64,000 nt of DNA from Oceanicola granulosus HTCC2516 (GTDB lineage Bacteria; Pseudomonadota; Alphaproteobacteria; Rhodobacterales; Rhodobacteraceae). Both the position numbers and the translations under genes were made by a program. Within the stretch, counting starts at the first letter, position 1, and each line of letters begins with the position of its first letter. Shown piece after piece: positions 44,031-53,674 of this stretch. The notes under the pieces are model-generated. The model worked only from the letters and a program-made list of their open reading frames with translations. It was not told the DNA's origin and made no database searches. The DNA lies in assembly GCF_000153305.1 (NCBI RefSeq), contig NZ_CH724109.1:219343-283342 (forward strand). The letters run 5' to 3'.

Positions 44031-44113
44031 CCGCCTCAATAGGAACATCCACGCCGCGCGGGCAACCGCCAACGCGCGCCTGCGCGGTCTCCTGCCGCCG
44101 GCCCGCGGCTACA

Positions 44114-46294
44114 TCAGCCGCCCGGGCGGACGCCGAGCAGGCGGAGGGCGTTGAGGGTGACGAGGACGGTGGCGCCGGTGTCGGCGAGGATGGCGATCCA
44201 GAGGCCGGTGACGCCGAGGAGGGTGGTGACGAGGAACACCGCCTTCAGCCCCAGCGCGATGGCGACGTTCTGGTGGATGTTGGTCATCGTCGCGCGGGCG
44301 AGGCGGACGAGGCCTGGGATGTCGGTGACGCGGTCGCGCAAGATGGCGGCATGGGCCGTCTCAAGCGCCACGTCGGTGCCCGAGCCCATCGCCACGCCCA
44401 CCTGCGCGGCGGCGAGGGCGGGGGCGTCGTTGATGCCGTCGCCGACCATCATCACCTGCGCCGACTGCCCGAGCGCGCCGACCTCGCGGACCTTGTCCTC
44501 GGGCAGCAGCCCGGCGCGGTGCCCGATCCCGAGGCCTGCGGAGATCGCGGCGGCGGTGCGGGCATTGTCGCCGGTGAGCATGATCGGCGTCAGGCCGAGC
44601 CGGCGGAGGTCGGCGACGGCGGCGGCGGCATCGGCGCGGGGCTCGTCGCGCAGGGCGACGAGGCCGTGCACCGTGGTGCCGCGCCAGACGAGCACGACGG
44701 TCTTGCCCTCGGCCTCCAGCGCGGCGGCGCGGGCGCGGAGCGGGTCATCGAGCACTCCGGCCTCGTCGGCGAGGCGGGGGGAGCCGACCGTGACCGTGGC
44801 GCCGTCGATGAGCGCCTCGGCGCCCTTGCCCGGGATGGCGCGGGCGGCGCTGGCGGCGGGAGGCGCGAGATCGTCGGCCTCGGCGCGGGCGAGGATGGCC
44901 TGCCCGAGCGGGTGGCTCGCGCCGCGCTCGACGGCGGCGGCGAGCGTGAGGAGGCCGGCCGCGTCGCCCGTGAATGGGACGATGTCGGTCACGCGGGGGC
45001 GGCCGTGGGTGAGGGTGCCGGTCTTGTCGAAGGCGACGTGGGTGACGCGGGCGATGGCCTCGATCACCGCGCCGCCCTTCATCAGCAGACCGCCGCGCGC
45101 GCCGGCCGAGAGGGCGGAGGCGATGGCGGCGGGAACCGAGATGACGAGGGCGCAGGGACAGCCGATTAGCAGCAGCGCCAGCGCGCGGTAGACCCACTCC
45201 CCCCACGCCTGCCCGAAGGCGAGCGGCGGGACGACGGCGACGAGGAGCGCCGCGCCGACGACGGCGGGCATGTAGACGCGGCTGAACCGGTCGATGAAGC
45301 GCTCGGTGGGGGCGCGGGCGCTCTCGGCTTCCTCCACCAGCCGCACGATGCGCGCGATGGTGTTGTCCGCCGCCGCCTTCTCGACGCGCACGCGCAGCGC
45401 GGCCTCGGCGTTGATCGAGCCGGCGAAGACGGGGCTGCCGGGCTCCTTCAGGCTAGGCACGCTCTCGCCGGTGACGGGGCTTTCGTCGACGCCGGAGGTG
45501 CCTTCGATCACGGCGCCGTCGGCGGGCACGCGGTCGCCAGGGCGCACGAGGACGACCTGGCCGATGCGCAGGCTCTCGGCGGCGACCTCGCGGGTGCGGC
45601 CGTCAACCTCGAGCAGGGCGGTGCGGGGGACGAGGCGGGCGAGGGCGCGGATGCCGTCGCGGGCCTTGTTGGCGGCGACGCCCTCGAGCAGTTCGCCCAC
45701 CGCGAAGAGGAACACGACGAGCGCCGCTTCCTCGGCCGCACCGATGACCAGCGCGCCGGTGGCGGCGAGGGTCATCAGCATCTCGATGGTGAACGGCATC
45801 CGCGCCCGGGCCATCGCCAGCGCGCGGCGGGCGACGGGGAGCAGGCCGATCAGCGTCGCGAGGACGAAGGCCCAGCCGGCCACTTGCTCCGACGCCAGCA
45901 GGTGCACGCCCCACGCCGCCGCGAGCAGCGCGCCGGTGCCGAGGACGAGGCGGCCCTTGGCGGTCTTGTACCACGCGGCCGGCGCGGCCTCGGGCGGCGG
46001 CGGAGCGTCGTCGGGTTCGGGGAAGGCGTCACCGGGCAGGACGAAGCCGCGCGCCGGCTTCTCGGGCGGGGCGCCGCGCGGGCCGATGCCGTAGCCGACG
46101 GCGCGCACCGCCCGCTCGACCTGCGCCTCGGTGGCCTGCCCCTCCAGCGTCAGGCGCAGCCGCTCGGCCATCGGCGCGACATCGACGTCCGCCACGCCCG
46201 GCAGCCGCTCGACCGCGCCCCTAACCTTGGCCGCGCAGGCGCCGCAATCCATGCCCGTCACGCGCCATTCGATCTGTCTGCTGCCGTCCGCCAT
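44114..46294 (-). CDS. zntA: P1B-type heavy-metal ATPase, ZntA/CadA-like
   Basis: A 726-residue metal pump. The N-terminal HMA domain has GMDCGACAAK (C17, C20). The actuator contains TGES (275-278), the channel motif is C379-P380-C381, phosphorylation D423 is in DKTGTLT, followed by the HP locus ASHPLG and GDGIND. The CPC motif and C-terminal LADTGATVLVTLNALRLL point to Zn/Cd/Pb rather than copper specificity. The ATG at 46294 begins just before the HMA domain. Its promoter is of the MerR type and the matching regulator is divergent. Confidence 0.93.
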   Translation of the reverse strand: MADGSRQIEWRVTGMDCGACAAKVRGAVERLPGVADVDVAPMAERLRLTLEGQATEAQVERAVRAVGYGIGPRGAPPEKPARGFVLPGDAFPEPDDAPPPPEAAPAAWYKTAKGRLVLGTGALLAAAWGVHLLASEQVAGWAFVLATLIGLLPVARRALAMARARMPFTIEMLMTLAATGALVIGAAEEAALVVFLFAVGELLEGVAANKARDGIRALARLVPRTALLEVDGRTREVAAESLRIGQVVLVRPGDRVPADGAVIEGTSGVDESPVTGESVPSLKEPGSPVFAGSINAEAALRVRVEKAAADNTIARIVRLVEEAESARAPTERFIDRFSRVYMPAVVGAALLVAVVPPLAFGQAWGEWVYRALALLLIGCPCALVISVPAAIASALSAGARGGLLMKGGAVIEAIARVTHVAFDKTGTLTHGRPRVTDIVPFTGDAAGLLTLAAAVERGASHPLGQAILARAEADDLAPPAASAARAIPGKGAEALIDGATVTVGSPRLADEAGVLDDPLRARAAALEAEGKTVVLVWRGTTVHGLVALRDEPRADAAAAVADLRRLGLTPIMLTGDNARTAAAISAGLGIGHRAGLLPEDKVREVGALGQSAQVMMVGDGINDAPALAAAQVGVAMGSGTDVALETAHAAILRDRVTDIPGLVRLARATMTNIHQNVAIALGLKAVFLVTTLLGVTGLWIAILADTGATVLVTLNALRLLGVRPGG

Positions 46295-46329
46295 CGCTGT
46301 TTCCCGCGCGTGCTGCCTTCCGAGTGGCA

Positions 46330-46360
46330 GAGATAGGACCTCTACCGACTGTAGGTTCAA
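46330..46360 (-). promoter_or_regulatory. MerR-type promoter of the metal ATPase gene
   Basis: On the minus strand a TTGAAC -35 element (46360-46355) and a TATCTC -10 element (46335-46330) are separated by 19 bases, the long spacer typical of MerR-activated promoters. The spacer overlaps the dyad ACCTCTACCGACTGTAGGT (46338-46356). This fits metal-dependent activation by the adjacent regulator. Confidence 0.75.
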
Positions 46361-46394
46361 GCCCCTGTTGGCCCTGCGTCGGTACATGCGGTAA

Positions 46395-46411
46395 TCTACA
46401 GCGACTGTAGA
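46395..46411. promoter_or_regulatory. Perfect palindrome upstream of the MerR gene
   Basis: TCTACAGCGACTGTAGA, with 7-bp arms around CGA, 14 bases before the merR-type start codon. It shares CGACTGTAG with the operator inside the ATPase promoter, so it is a likely second operator for autoregulation. Confidence 0.65.
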
Positions 46412-46425
46412 GACAGGAGGGGCCC

Positions 46426-46851
46426 ATGTACGCCATCGGCACGCTCGCCAAGCGCACCGGCACCAAGGTTCAGACGATCCGCTACTACGAGCAGATCGGC
46501 CTGATGCCCGAGCCGGGCCGGACCGGGGGCGGGCAGCGCCGCTACGGCGATGCCGACCTCGACCGGCTCGCGTTCATCCGCCATTCGCGCCAGCTCGGGT
46601 TTCCGCTCGACGCGATCCGCGAGCTGCTCGACCTCTCCGACAGCCCCGGCCGCTCGTGCGGCGAGGTCGACGCCATCGCCCGGCGGCAGCTGCGCGAGGT
46701 CGAAGCCCGCCTCGCCCGGCTCGAGGCGCTGCGCAAGGAGCTGCGCCGGATGATCGGCGAATGCCGCGCCGACCGGATCGCCGATTGCCGCATCCTCCGC
46801 GTCCTGCGCGACCACGGCGAGTGCCTCGCCGACCACGACGCGGAAGCCTGA
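46426..46851 (+). CDS. MerR family metal-responsive regulator (ZntR/CadR-like)
   Basis: A 141-residue MerR protein. The N-terminal HTH is MYAIGTLAKRTGTKVQTIRYYEQIGL with GGGQRRYG. The dimerisation helix spans about 80-112. Candidate metal ligands are C78, C113, C121, H130 and C133, close to the C79, C114, H119 and C124 arrangement of ZntR. Strong GGAGGGG ribosome site. It lies divergent to the P1B-type ATPase with operators between them and should activate that gene in response to Zn, Cd or Pb. Confidence 0.93.
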   Translation: MYAIGTLAKRTGTKVQTIRYYEQIGLMPEPGRTGGGQRRYGDADLDRLAFIRHSRQLGFPLDAIRELLDLSDSPGRSCGEVDAIARRQLREVEARLARLEALRKELRRMIGECRADRIADCRILRVLRDHGECLADHDAEA

Positions 46852-46980
46852 GCTCCCGGTGGGCGCGGACCCCTTGCAACCGCTCCGGGCCGGTCTCATG
46901 TTGCGCCGCAAGCGGGGACGGCCCCGCCCGGCCGATGGGTCTGCACACGGGACGGCCCGGGACAACTCGGGAGCATCACC

Positions 46981-47409
46981 TTGCGCACCACCTCCGACCG
47001 TATCCGGCAGGCCCTCAGCTTCGAGATCATCGGCCTCCTCATCGTCACGCCGCTGTTCGCGTGGCTGTTCCAGCATTCGCTCGGCGAGATCGGCGTGCTC
47101 GCCCTGATCGGGGCTTCCGTCGCGACGGGGTGGAACTACCTCTTCAACCTCGGCTTCGACCACGCCCTGCTGCGCCTGCGCGGGGACGTGCGCAAGTCGG
47201 TGCCGCTGCGGGTGGCGCACGCGGTGCTGTTCGAGGCGACGCTGCTGGTGCTTCTGCTGCCGATTTTCGCCTGGTGGCTCGGCATCACGCTCTGGGCCGC
47301 GCTGCTGATGGACCTGGCGTTCGCCGGTTTCTACATGGGCTACACGTTCGTCTTCACCTGGGCCTACGACAGCCTCTTCCCGCCGCAGCGCCCGCGCCGC
47401 GCGGCCTGA
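46981..47409 (+). CDS. PACE family multidrug/biocide efflux transporter
   Basis: A 142-residue membrane protein with four helices in two bacterial-transmembrane-pair repeats. It begins RTTSDRIRQALSFEIIGLLIVTPLF, which carries the conserved R and E of the PACE/AceI family, and has GWNYLFNLGFDHALLR and the second-repeat VLFEATLLVLLLPIFAWW. The start is TTG at 46981, where the conserved N-terminus begins. Relatives export chlorhexidine, acriflavine or short diamines by proton exchange. No regulator of its own is adjacent. Confidence 0.88.
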   Translation: MRTTSDRIRQALSFEIIGLLIVTPLFAWLFQHSLGEIGVLALIGASVATGWNYLFNLGFDHALLRLRGDVRKSVPLRVAHAVLFEATLLVLLLPIFAWWLGITLWAALLMDLAFAGFYMGYTFVFTWAYDSLFPPQRPRRAA

Positions 47410-47483
47410 TCCTCGCACGCCGATCCGGAAGAACCGAGACTATCGGTGCGAGAACCTTTTGACGCGGACGCTCTCGCATGCAA

Positions 47484-47500
47484 TAACGCATACATTAACG
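47484..47500. promoter_or_regulatory. Putative GntR operator, copy 1
   Basis: TAACGCATACATTAACG, 22 bases before the binding-protein start of the second sugar island. It shares the core GCATACnTTAA with the minus strand of 56544-56566. The GntR regulator encoded at 51867 is the likely binder. Confidence 0.55.
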
Positions 47501-47521
47501 GGAGACGTCAGGGAGGACGGC

Positions 47522-48859
47522 ATGTCGACGATGGTGAGGATTACGAACGGCTGGCGCGGGCGCTGCGCCCGGGCGGGGGCCGCGCTGGCGGTTTCGGCCG
47601 TCGCGATGGGCGCCGCGGCGCCGCAGGCGTTTGCGCAGGAGATCGAGTTCTGGACCCAGAGCTACGGCGACCTGATCGCGTGGCAGCGCACGATGGACGA
47701 ACTGACCAGCGAGTTCGAGGAACAGTCGGGCATCGAGGTGAACCACGAGCTGGTGAACTGGTCGGTGGCGTTCAACCGCTGGCTCACCGTCGCCCAGGGC
47801 GGCGCGGCGCCGGACTGCGCCGACATGTTCTGGCTGCACTCCTTCTCCGCCATCGGCGGCGACGAGTACGGCCCGCTGCCGATCAACGAGTACCGCGACC
47901 GCTGGCCCGACCTCGAGGCGCAGTTCTACGAGGGCTCGCTGCAGGACGTGAACTGGAACGGCGACTTCTACGGCATCCCGTGGCGCGGCGACGTGCGCCC
48001 GCTGATCTACCGGACCGATTACGCCGCCGAGGCGGGCCTCGAGGGCGCGCCTGACACGTGGGACGAGCTCGTCGAGCACGCCAAGGCGATGACCGTGCGC
48101 GACGACAACGGCAACGTCACCCGCTGGGGCTTCGCGCTCGGACCGGACAACGTCAGCCAGGCCTACGTGCCCTACTACTGGCAGGCCGGCGGGCTGTTCA
48201 TGACCGAGGACGGGCGCACCGCGACCATCGACAACGAGGCGACGCGCACGGCGCTCACCTTCATCCGCGACCTGGTCTGGGAGCACGAGGTGCTGAACCC
48301 GGACTTCATGGAGCGGGGCCACGATCCGGAGGCCGACTTTCAGTCGGGCATCGTCGCGATGATCGGCTCGGCCCCCGGCCCGACGGCGCCGACCCTGGCG
48401 TCGGACTTCCCGGAGCTCGACGGCAAGTGGGCGCTCGCGATCCCGGCCGAGGGCCCCGCGGGGCGCGACGCCTACGCCGGCAGCGGCTATTTCGGCGTGC
48501 TGCGCGGCAGCGACAACGTCGAGGAGTGCGTCCAGTGGCTGCAGTTCCTGTCGACGCCCGACAGCATGCAGCGGCTCAGCGAGGCGAGCGGCAACGTCAG
48601 CCCCATGCGCGACGTGATGGCGTCGGACTTCTGGAGCGACACCGAGTGGAAGAAGACCATCACCGAGACGCTCGAGCACGCCCACACCTCGCAGCACCCG
48701 AGCCCGGTCTGGAACGCGCTCGTGTCGCCCGAGCCGGGGGCCGTCATCTACGACATGATGTATGAGGCCGTCATCCAGCAGCAGGATCTGGACGAGGTGA
48801 TTGCCCGCGCCCAGGAACGGATGCAATCTGAGATGGACCGCGCGTTCGTCGAGGAGTGA
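47522..48859 (+). CDS. Sugar-type ABC transporter periplasmic binding protein (second sugar island)
   Basis: A 445-residue carbohydrate-binding protein. A long positively charged N-terminus leads to a signal peptide cleaved near AFAQEIEFW. Typical features: EFWTQSYGDLIAWQRTMDELTSEFEEQSGIEV, FYGIPWRGDVRPLIYRTDYAAEAGL and WGFALGPDN. The ATG at 47522 has GGGAGG. First gene of an operon that contains two permeases, an ATPase, a GntR regulator and two glycosidase-like proteins. An amino-sugar or oligosaccharide is the likely ligand, judged from NanE and NanK further downstream. Confidence 0.92.
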   Translation: MSTMVRITNGWRGRCARAGAALAVSAVAMGAAAPQAFAQEIEFWTQSYGDLIAWQRTMDELTSEFEEQSGIEVNHELVNWSVAFNRWLTVAQGGAAPDCADMFWLHSFSAIGGDEYGPLPINEYRDRWPDLEAQFYEGSLQDVNWNGDFYGIPWRGDVRPLIYRTDYAAEAGLEGAPDTWDELVEHAKAMTVRDDNGNVTRWGFALGPDNVSQAYVPYYWQAGGLFMTEDGRTATIDNEATRTALTFIRDLVWEHEVLNPDFMERGHDPEADFQSGIVAMIGSAPGPTAPTLASDFPELDGKWALAIPAEGPAGRDAYAGSGYFGVLRGSDNVEECVQWLQFLSTPDSMQRLSEASGNVSPMRDVMASDFWSDTEWKKTITETLEHAHTSQHPSPVWNALVSPEPGAVIYDMMYEAVIQQQDLDEVIARAQERMQSEMDRAFVEE

Positions 48860-48866
48860 CGCGCCC

Positions 48867-48898
48867 GGAGCCCGCGCCGCCACCTGCGCGCGGGCTCC
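48867..48898. repeat. GC-rich hairpin between binding protein and permease genes
   Basis: A perfect 11-bp inverted repeat (GGAGCCCGCGC with GCGCGGGCTCC) around a 10-base loop, starting eight bases after the binding-protein stop codon. It probably raises the level of the binding-protein mRNA over that of the permeases. Confidence 0.7.
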
Positions 48899-48932
48899 GC
48901 CAAGGTTCGAGACACGAGGGGAGGCGTGAGCG

Positions 48933-49838
48933 GTGGAACGACAGAAGCGACTATTCTGCTACCTGATGGTGGCGCCCGCCGTGATCTTTACCTTCGTGCT
49001 CGGGCTGCTGCCGATGATCACGTCGCTCGGCTGGAGCTTCCTCGAATACGACCTGATCCGCGTCCAGCAGACCGGCACGCCCTTCGTCGGGCTCGAGAAC
49101 TACAAGGAGGTGCTGAGCGACGGCCGCTTCGTGCGCTCCATCACCAACACCTTCCTGATGACCGGCCTCGTGATCGCCTTCGCGATAAGCCTCGGCCTCG
49201 TCCTCGCCCACGTCATGCACTCCAACTATCGCGGCCGCGCCATCGTGCGGGTGCTGATCTGTGCGCCCTGGTTCGTGCCGCCCGTCGTCGCGGCGGCGAT
49301 CTGGATGTGGCTGCTCAACACCGACCGCAGCCCGATCAACGCTCTGCTGATGGACATGGGGCTGATCGACAGCAACATCCGCTTCCTCACCGACTCCAGC
49401 ACCTGGGGGCCGTTCTCGGTGCCGCTGCTGTCGGTGACGGCGGTGCGGGCGTGGAACGGGCTGCCGTTCATCGTGATCTTCATCCTCGCCGGCCTGCAAT
49501 CGATCCCGCGCGACCTCTACGAGGCCGCCGACGTGGACGGCGGCAACCTCTGGCACAAGTTCCGCTACGTGACGCTGCCGCTGCTGAAGCCGGTGCTGGG
49601 CGTGCTCATCATGCTGCTGCTGATCACCGGCATCGGCCACTTCGAGATCAACTACATCATGACCGGCGGCGGGCCGCAGGACCTGACCAACGTCATGGCG
49701 GTCTATTCCTACCTGCAGGCCTTCAACTTCTTCCGCTTCGACCTCGCCTCGGCGGCGGGCGGCGTCATCCTGGTGCTGACCGGGATCATCTGCGCGCTCT
49801 ACATCCGCGGCCAACTCAAGAACAGGGACGACCGATGA
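48933..49838 (+). CDS. Sugar-type ABC transporter permease (MalF-like)
   Basis: A 301-residue permease with six helices. The EAA loop reads PRDLYEAADVDGGNLWHKFRYVTLPLLKP. GTG start at 48933 after GGGGAGG. It overlaps the following permease gene by four bases (ATGA). Confidence 0.92.
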   Translation: MERQKRLFCYLMVAPAVIFTFVLGLLPMITSLGWSFLEYDLIRVQQTGTPFVGLENYKEVLSDGRFVRSITNTFLMTGLVIAFAISLGLVLAHVMHSNYRGRAIVRVLICAPWFVPPVVAAAIWMWLLNTDRSPINALLMDMGLIDSNIRFLTDSSTWGPFSVPLLSVTAVRAWNGLPFIVIFILAGLQSIPRDLYEAADVDGGNLWHKFRYVTLPLLKPVLGVLIMLLLITGIGHFEINYIMTGGGPQDLTNVMAVYSYLQAFNFFRFDLASAAGGVILVLTGIICALYIRGQLKNRDDR

Positions 49839-50734
49839 CGCTCACGTCCGCCGAGCCCCTCCGCGCCACGTCCCGGCGCGGCGGCTTCGCCCGGAGCCCC
49901 GCCGCCGACCGGCTGACCCGCTTCGCGGTCATCGCGGTGACGGTGCTGGCGCTGATCTACATCCTGCTGCCAGTCTACTGGATGGTGAAGAGCTCGTTCC
50001 AGACGAGCTTCGACATCCGCGCCCAGCCGCCGCACTGGATCCCGCGCGAGATCACGTTCCAGGCCTACAAGGACATGGGCTATATCATCCCGATCTGGCG
50101 CTACATCCTGAACTCGATCTACGTCTCCGCCGCCGCCGCGCTGCTCGCGACGCTGATCGGCGCCAGCGCCGCCTACGTGCTCGCCCGGTTCCGGTTCCCG
50201 CTGATGACGCTGTTCCTGGTGATGATCCTCGCCACGCAGCTGATCCCGCCGATCACCCGCGCCTTCCCGATCTACTCGGCGATCCAGGCGGCGGGGCTGC
50301 TCAACAGCTACACCGGCATCATCATCGCCTACGCCGGCTTCTCGCTGCCCTTCAGCGTCATGCTTCTGCGCGGCTACTTCATGAACAACTGCCCGCCCGA
50401 CCTCGAGGAGGCGGCGCTGGTGGACGGCTGCACCTACTTCAGCGCCTTCTGGCGGATCATCCTGCCGATCTCGCTGCCCGGCCTCGCCGCGGTGACCATC
50501 TTCACCTTCCTCAACGCCTGGAACGACTTCCTCTGGGCCTCGCTGCTGCTCAGCCAGGGCGAGATGAAGACGGTGCAGGTCGGCATCGGCGACTTCTCCG
50601 CCGAGGGCGGGGGCGGCCGCTACATCAACCTCGTCATGGCCGCCTGCGTCACCGCGACGATCCCGGCGCTCATCATGTTCCTCTTCGTCCAGCGGTGGCT
50701 CGTCTCCGGGCTCACGGCCGGGTCGGTCAAGTAA
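49835..50734 (+). CDS. Sugar-type ABC transporter permease (MalG-like)
   Basis: A 299-residue permease with a charged 30-residue N-terminus and six helices. The EAA loop is CPPDLEEAALVDGCTYFSAFWRIILPISLPG; the C-terminus RWLVSGLTAGSVK is typical. It forms the channel with the preceding permease. Confidence 0.92.
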   Translation: MTLTSAEPLRATSRRGGFARSPAADRLTRFAVIAVTVLALIYILLPVYWMVKSSFQTSFDIRAQPPHWIPREITFQAYKDMGYIIPIWRYILNSIYVSAAAALLATLIGASAAYVLARFRFPLMTLFLVMILATQLIPPITRAFPIYSAIQAAGLLNSYTGIIIAYAGFSLPFSVMLLRGYFMNNCPPDLEEAALVDGCTYFSAFWRIILPISLPGLAAVTIFTFLNAWNDFLWASLLLSQGEMKTVQVGIGDFSAEGGGGRYINLVMAACVTATIPALIMFLFVQRWLVSGLTAGSVK

Positions 50735-50750
50735 GGGAAGGAAGCCAACG

Positions 50751-51851
<1,101 letters not shown>

Positions 51852-51866
51852 GGAGCGCGGCGAAGG

Positions 51867-52544
51867 ATGGCACAGGCAACGCAACCCAAGGCGACCCAGG
51901 CCGACTACGCCTACGGCGAGCTCAAGCGGATGATGCTCGACGGCACGCTGCAGTTCGGCGCGCAGATGCTCGAGGCCGAGGCGGCCACCCGGCTCGGCGT
52001 CAGCCGCACGCCGGTGCGCGAGGCGATGATCCGCCTCCAGCAGGAGGGCATGGTCGAGCTGCGCCCGCGCCACGGGATGCGGGTGCTGCCGGTCTCGGCC
52101 GACGACATGCGTGACATCTACGACGTGCTCACCGCGCTCGAGGGCAAGGCCGCCGAGCTGGTGGCGCAGAAGCGCCCCGACGAGGCGGCGCTCGCGGGGC
52201 TCTGGGACGCGGTCGACCAGATGGAGCGCGCGCTCGCCGCCGAGGACCTCGATGGTTGGGCCGACGCCGACGAGCGCTTCCACATGCTGCTGATCGAGCT
52301 GACCGACAACGCGCGGCTGGTCAGCATGGTCAACCAGCTCCGCGACCAGGCCCACCGCGCCCGCATGGCCACCCTGCGCCTGCGCCCGCCGCCGGAGGCG
52401 TCCAACCGGGAGCACCGCGCCCTCGTCGAGGCCATCGCCAGCGGCAACCCCGCCGAGGCCCGGCGGACCCACGAGGAGCACCGCCACCGCGCCAAGGCGC
52501 TGCTCGTCAACATCCTGCAGAATCTCGGCGGCAGCTACATGTGA
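51867..52544 (+). CDS. GntR/FCD family transcriptional regulator of the second sugar island
   Basis: A 225-residue protein. The winged helix spans residues 12-76 (YAYGELKRMMLDGTLQFG, LGVSRTPVREAMIRLQQEGMV), and an FCD domain with D and H ligands (DADERFHMLLIEL, NREHRALVEAI, RRTHEEHRHRAK) follows. It is inside the ABC operon, 16 bases after the ATPase gene and before the glycosidase-like pair. Related sequences that could be its operators lie at 47484, 52580 and 56544. Its effector is probably a sugar acid or phosphosugar. Confidence 0.92.
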   Translation: MAQATQPKATQADYAYGELKRMMLDGTLQFGAQMLEAEAATRLGVSRTPVREAMIRLQQEGMVELRPRHGMRVLPVSADDMRDIYDVLTALEGKAAELVAQKRPDEAALAGLWDAVDQMERALAAEDLDGWADADERFHMLLIELTDNARLVSMVNQLRDQAHRARMATLRLRPPPEASNREHRALVEAIASGNPAEARRTHEEHRHRAKALLVNILQNLGGSYM

Positions 52545-52579
52545 GCCGCGCCCGAGACGCGGGCGACGCATGTCCGCAA

Positions 52580-52602
52580 ACAATGCACGCACTAGCGAAT
52601 AC
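52580..52602. promoter_or_regulatory. Putative GntR operator, copy 2 (weaker)
   Basis: Begins ACAATGCA and ends AATAC. It matches 15 of 23 positions of the minus strand of 56544-56566. It lies between the GntR gene and the first glycosidase-like gene, 14 bases upstream of the latter. It may be an internal promoter site; the match is partial. Confidence 0.35.
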
Positions 52603-52615
52603 AAGGAAGAGCGAC

Positions 52616-53632
52616 ATGACCAGCGTGGCGATCCGGGGAGACGGGTTCCTCATCGACGGCAAGCCGACCTACGAGGGCCGGACGTGGAACGGCCGCAAGA
52701 TCGAGGGTCTGCTGCTCAACACGCGGATGGTGCAGGGGATCTTCGACGACGTGAACCCGGAGACCGCCGGCCAGTGGGCCTCCGCCGACACCGGCACGTG
52801 GGATGCGGACCGCAACACCTCCGAGTTCATCGCCGCGATGCCCCAGTGGCGCGACCACGGCGTGCTCGCGATCACCGTCAACCTCCAGGGCGGCAGCCCC
52901 TACGGCTACTCGACCGAGCAGCCGTGGGTGACCTCGGCCTTCGAGCGCGACGGCTCGCTGCGGCCCGCCTTCATGGAGCGCCTGCGCCGCATCCTGCAGG
53001 CGGCCGACGAGCTCGGCATGGTGGTGATCGTGGGGCTCTTCTACTTCGGGCAGGAGAAGGTGTTCGAGGGCGACGAGGACGCGGTGCGCGCGGGCGTCGA
53101 CAACGCGGTGGCGTGGCTGCTGGAGAGTGGCTTCGAGAACGTGCTGCTCGAGATCAACAACGAGTGCGACGTCGTCTACGAGCTGCCGGTGCTGAAGGGC
53201 ACGGGCGTCCACGAGCTGATCGAACGCGCCAAGGGCATCACCCGCGACGGCCGCCGGCTGCTCGTCGGCACCAGCTTCGTCCAAGGCCTGCCCACCTCCG
53301 AGGCGGCCCGCGCCAGCGACTTCATGCTGCTCCACGGCAACCTGCGCGACGGCCCCGACGCCGTCCGCGAGATGGTGCGCCAGACGCGGGCGCTGGAGGG
53401 CTACACGCCCAAGCCGATCCTGTTCAACGAAGACGACCACTTCGACTTCGACAAGCCCGACAACCACTTCACCGCCGCCATCGGCGAGTACGCCTCGTGG
53501 GGGTTCTTCGACTACCGCATGAAGGGCGAGGGGCCCGAGGAGGGCTACCAGAGCGTCCCCGTCGACTGGGGCATCGGCTCGGCCCGCAAGCGCGGCTTCT
53601 TCGGCCTCGCCAGGCAGATCGCGGGCGCCTGA
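52616..53632 (+). CDS. Glycoside-hydrolase-like TIM-barrel protein, copy 1
   Basis: A 338-residue protein without signal peptide. Clan GH-A-like features: LLEINNEC with E183 as possible acid/base after a central strand, and KPILFNEDDHFDFDKPDN with E272 as possible nucleophile at a later strand. Aromatic and Asn-rich loops (TVNLQGGSPYGYS, LFYFGQEKVFEGDED) fit a sugar pocket. I do not recognise a named family. It is followed at 42 bases by a close paralogue. Its place in an ABC-transporter operon suggests cytoplasmic cleavage of an imported glycoside. Confidence 0.75.
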   Translation: MTSVAIRGDGFLIDGKPTYEGRTWNGRKIEGLLLNTRMVQGIFDDVNPETAGQWASADTGTWDADRNTSEFIAAMPQWRDHGVLAITVNLQGGSPYGYSTEQPWVTSAFERDGSLRPAFMERLRRILQAADELGMVVIVGLFYFGQEKVFEGDEDAVRAGVDNAVAWLLESGFENVLLEINNECDVVYELPVLKGTGVHELIERAKGITRDGRRLLVGTSFVQGLPTSEAARASDFMLLHGNLRDGPDAVREMVRQTRALEGYTPKPILFNEDDHFDFDKPDNHFTAAIGEYASWGFFDYRMKGEGPEEGYQSVPVDWGIGSARKRGFFGLARQIAGA

Positions 53633-53674
53633 CCCACACGAATTCACGAGACAACGGATGCAAAGGAGAGAGAC

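Noticed and set aside
44114..46387. A longer start for the metal ATPase at 46387
   Set aside because: The added residues cover the MerR-type promoter and operator; the HMA domain begins just after the ATG at 46294.
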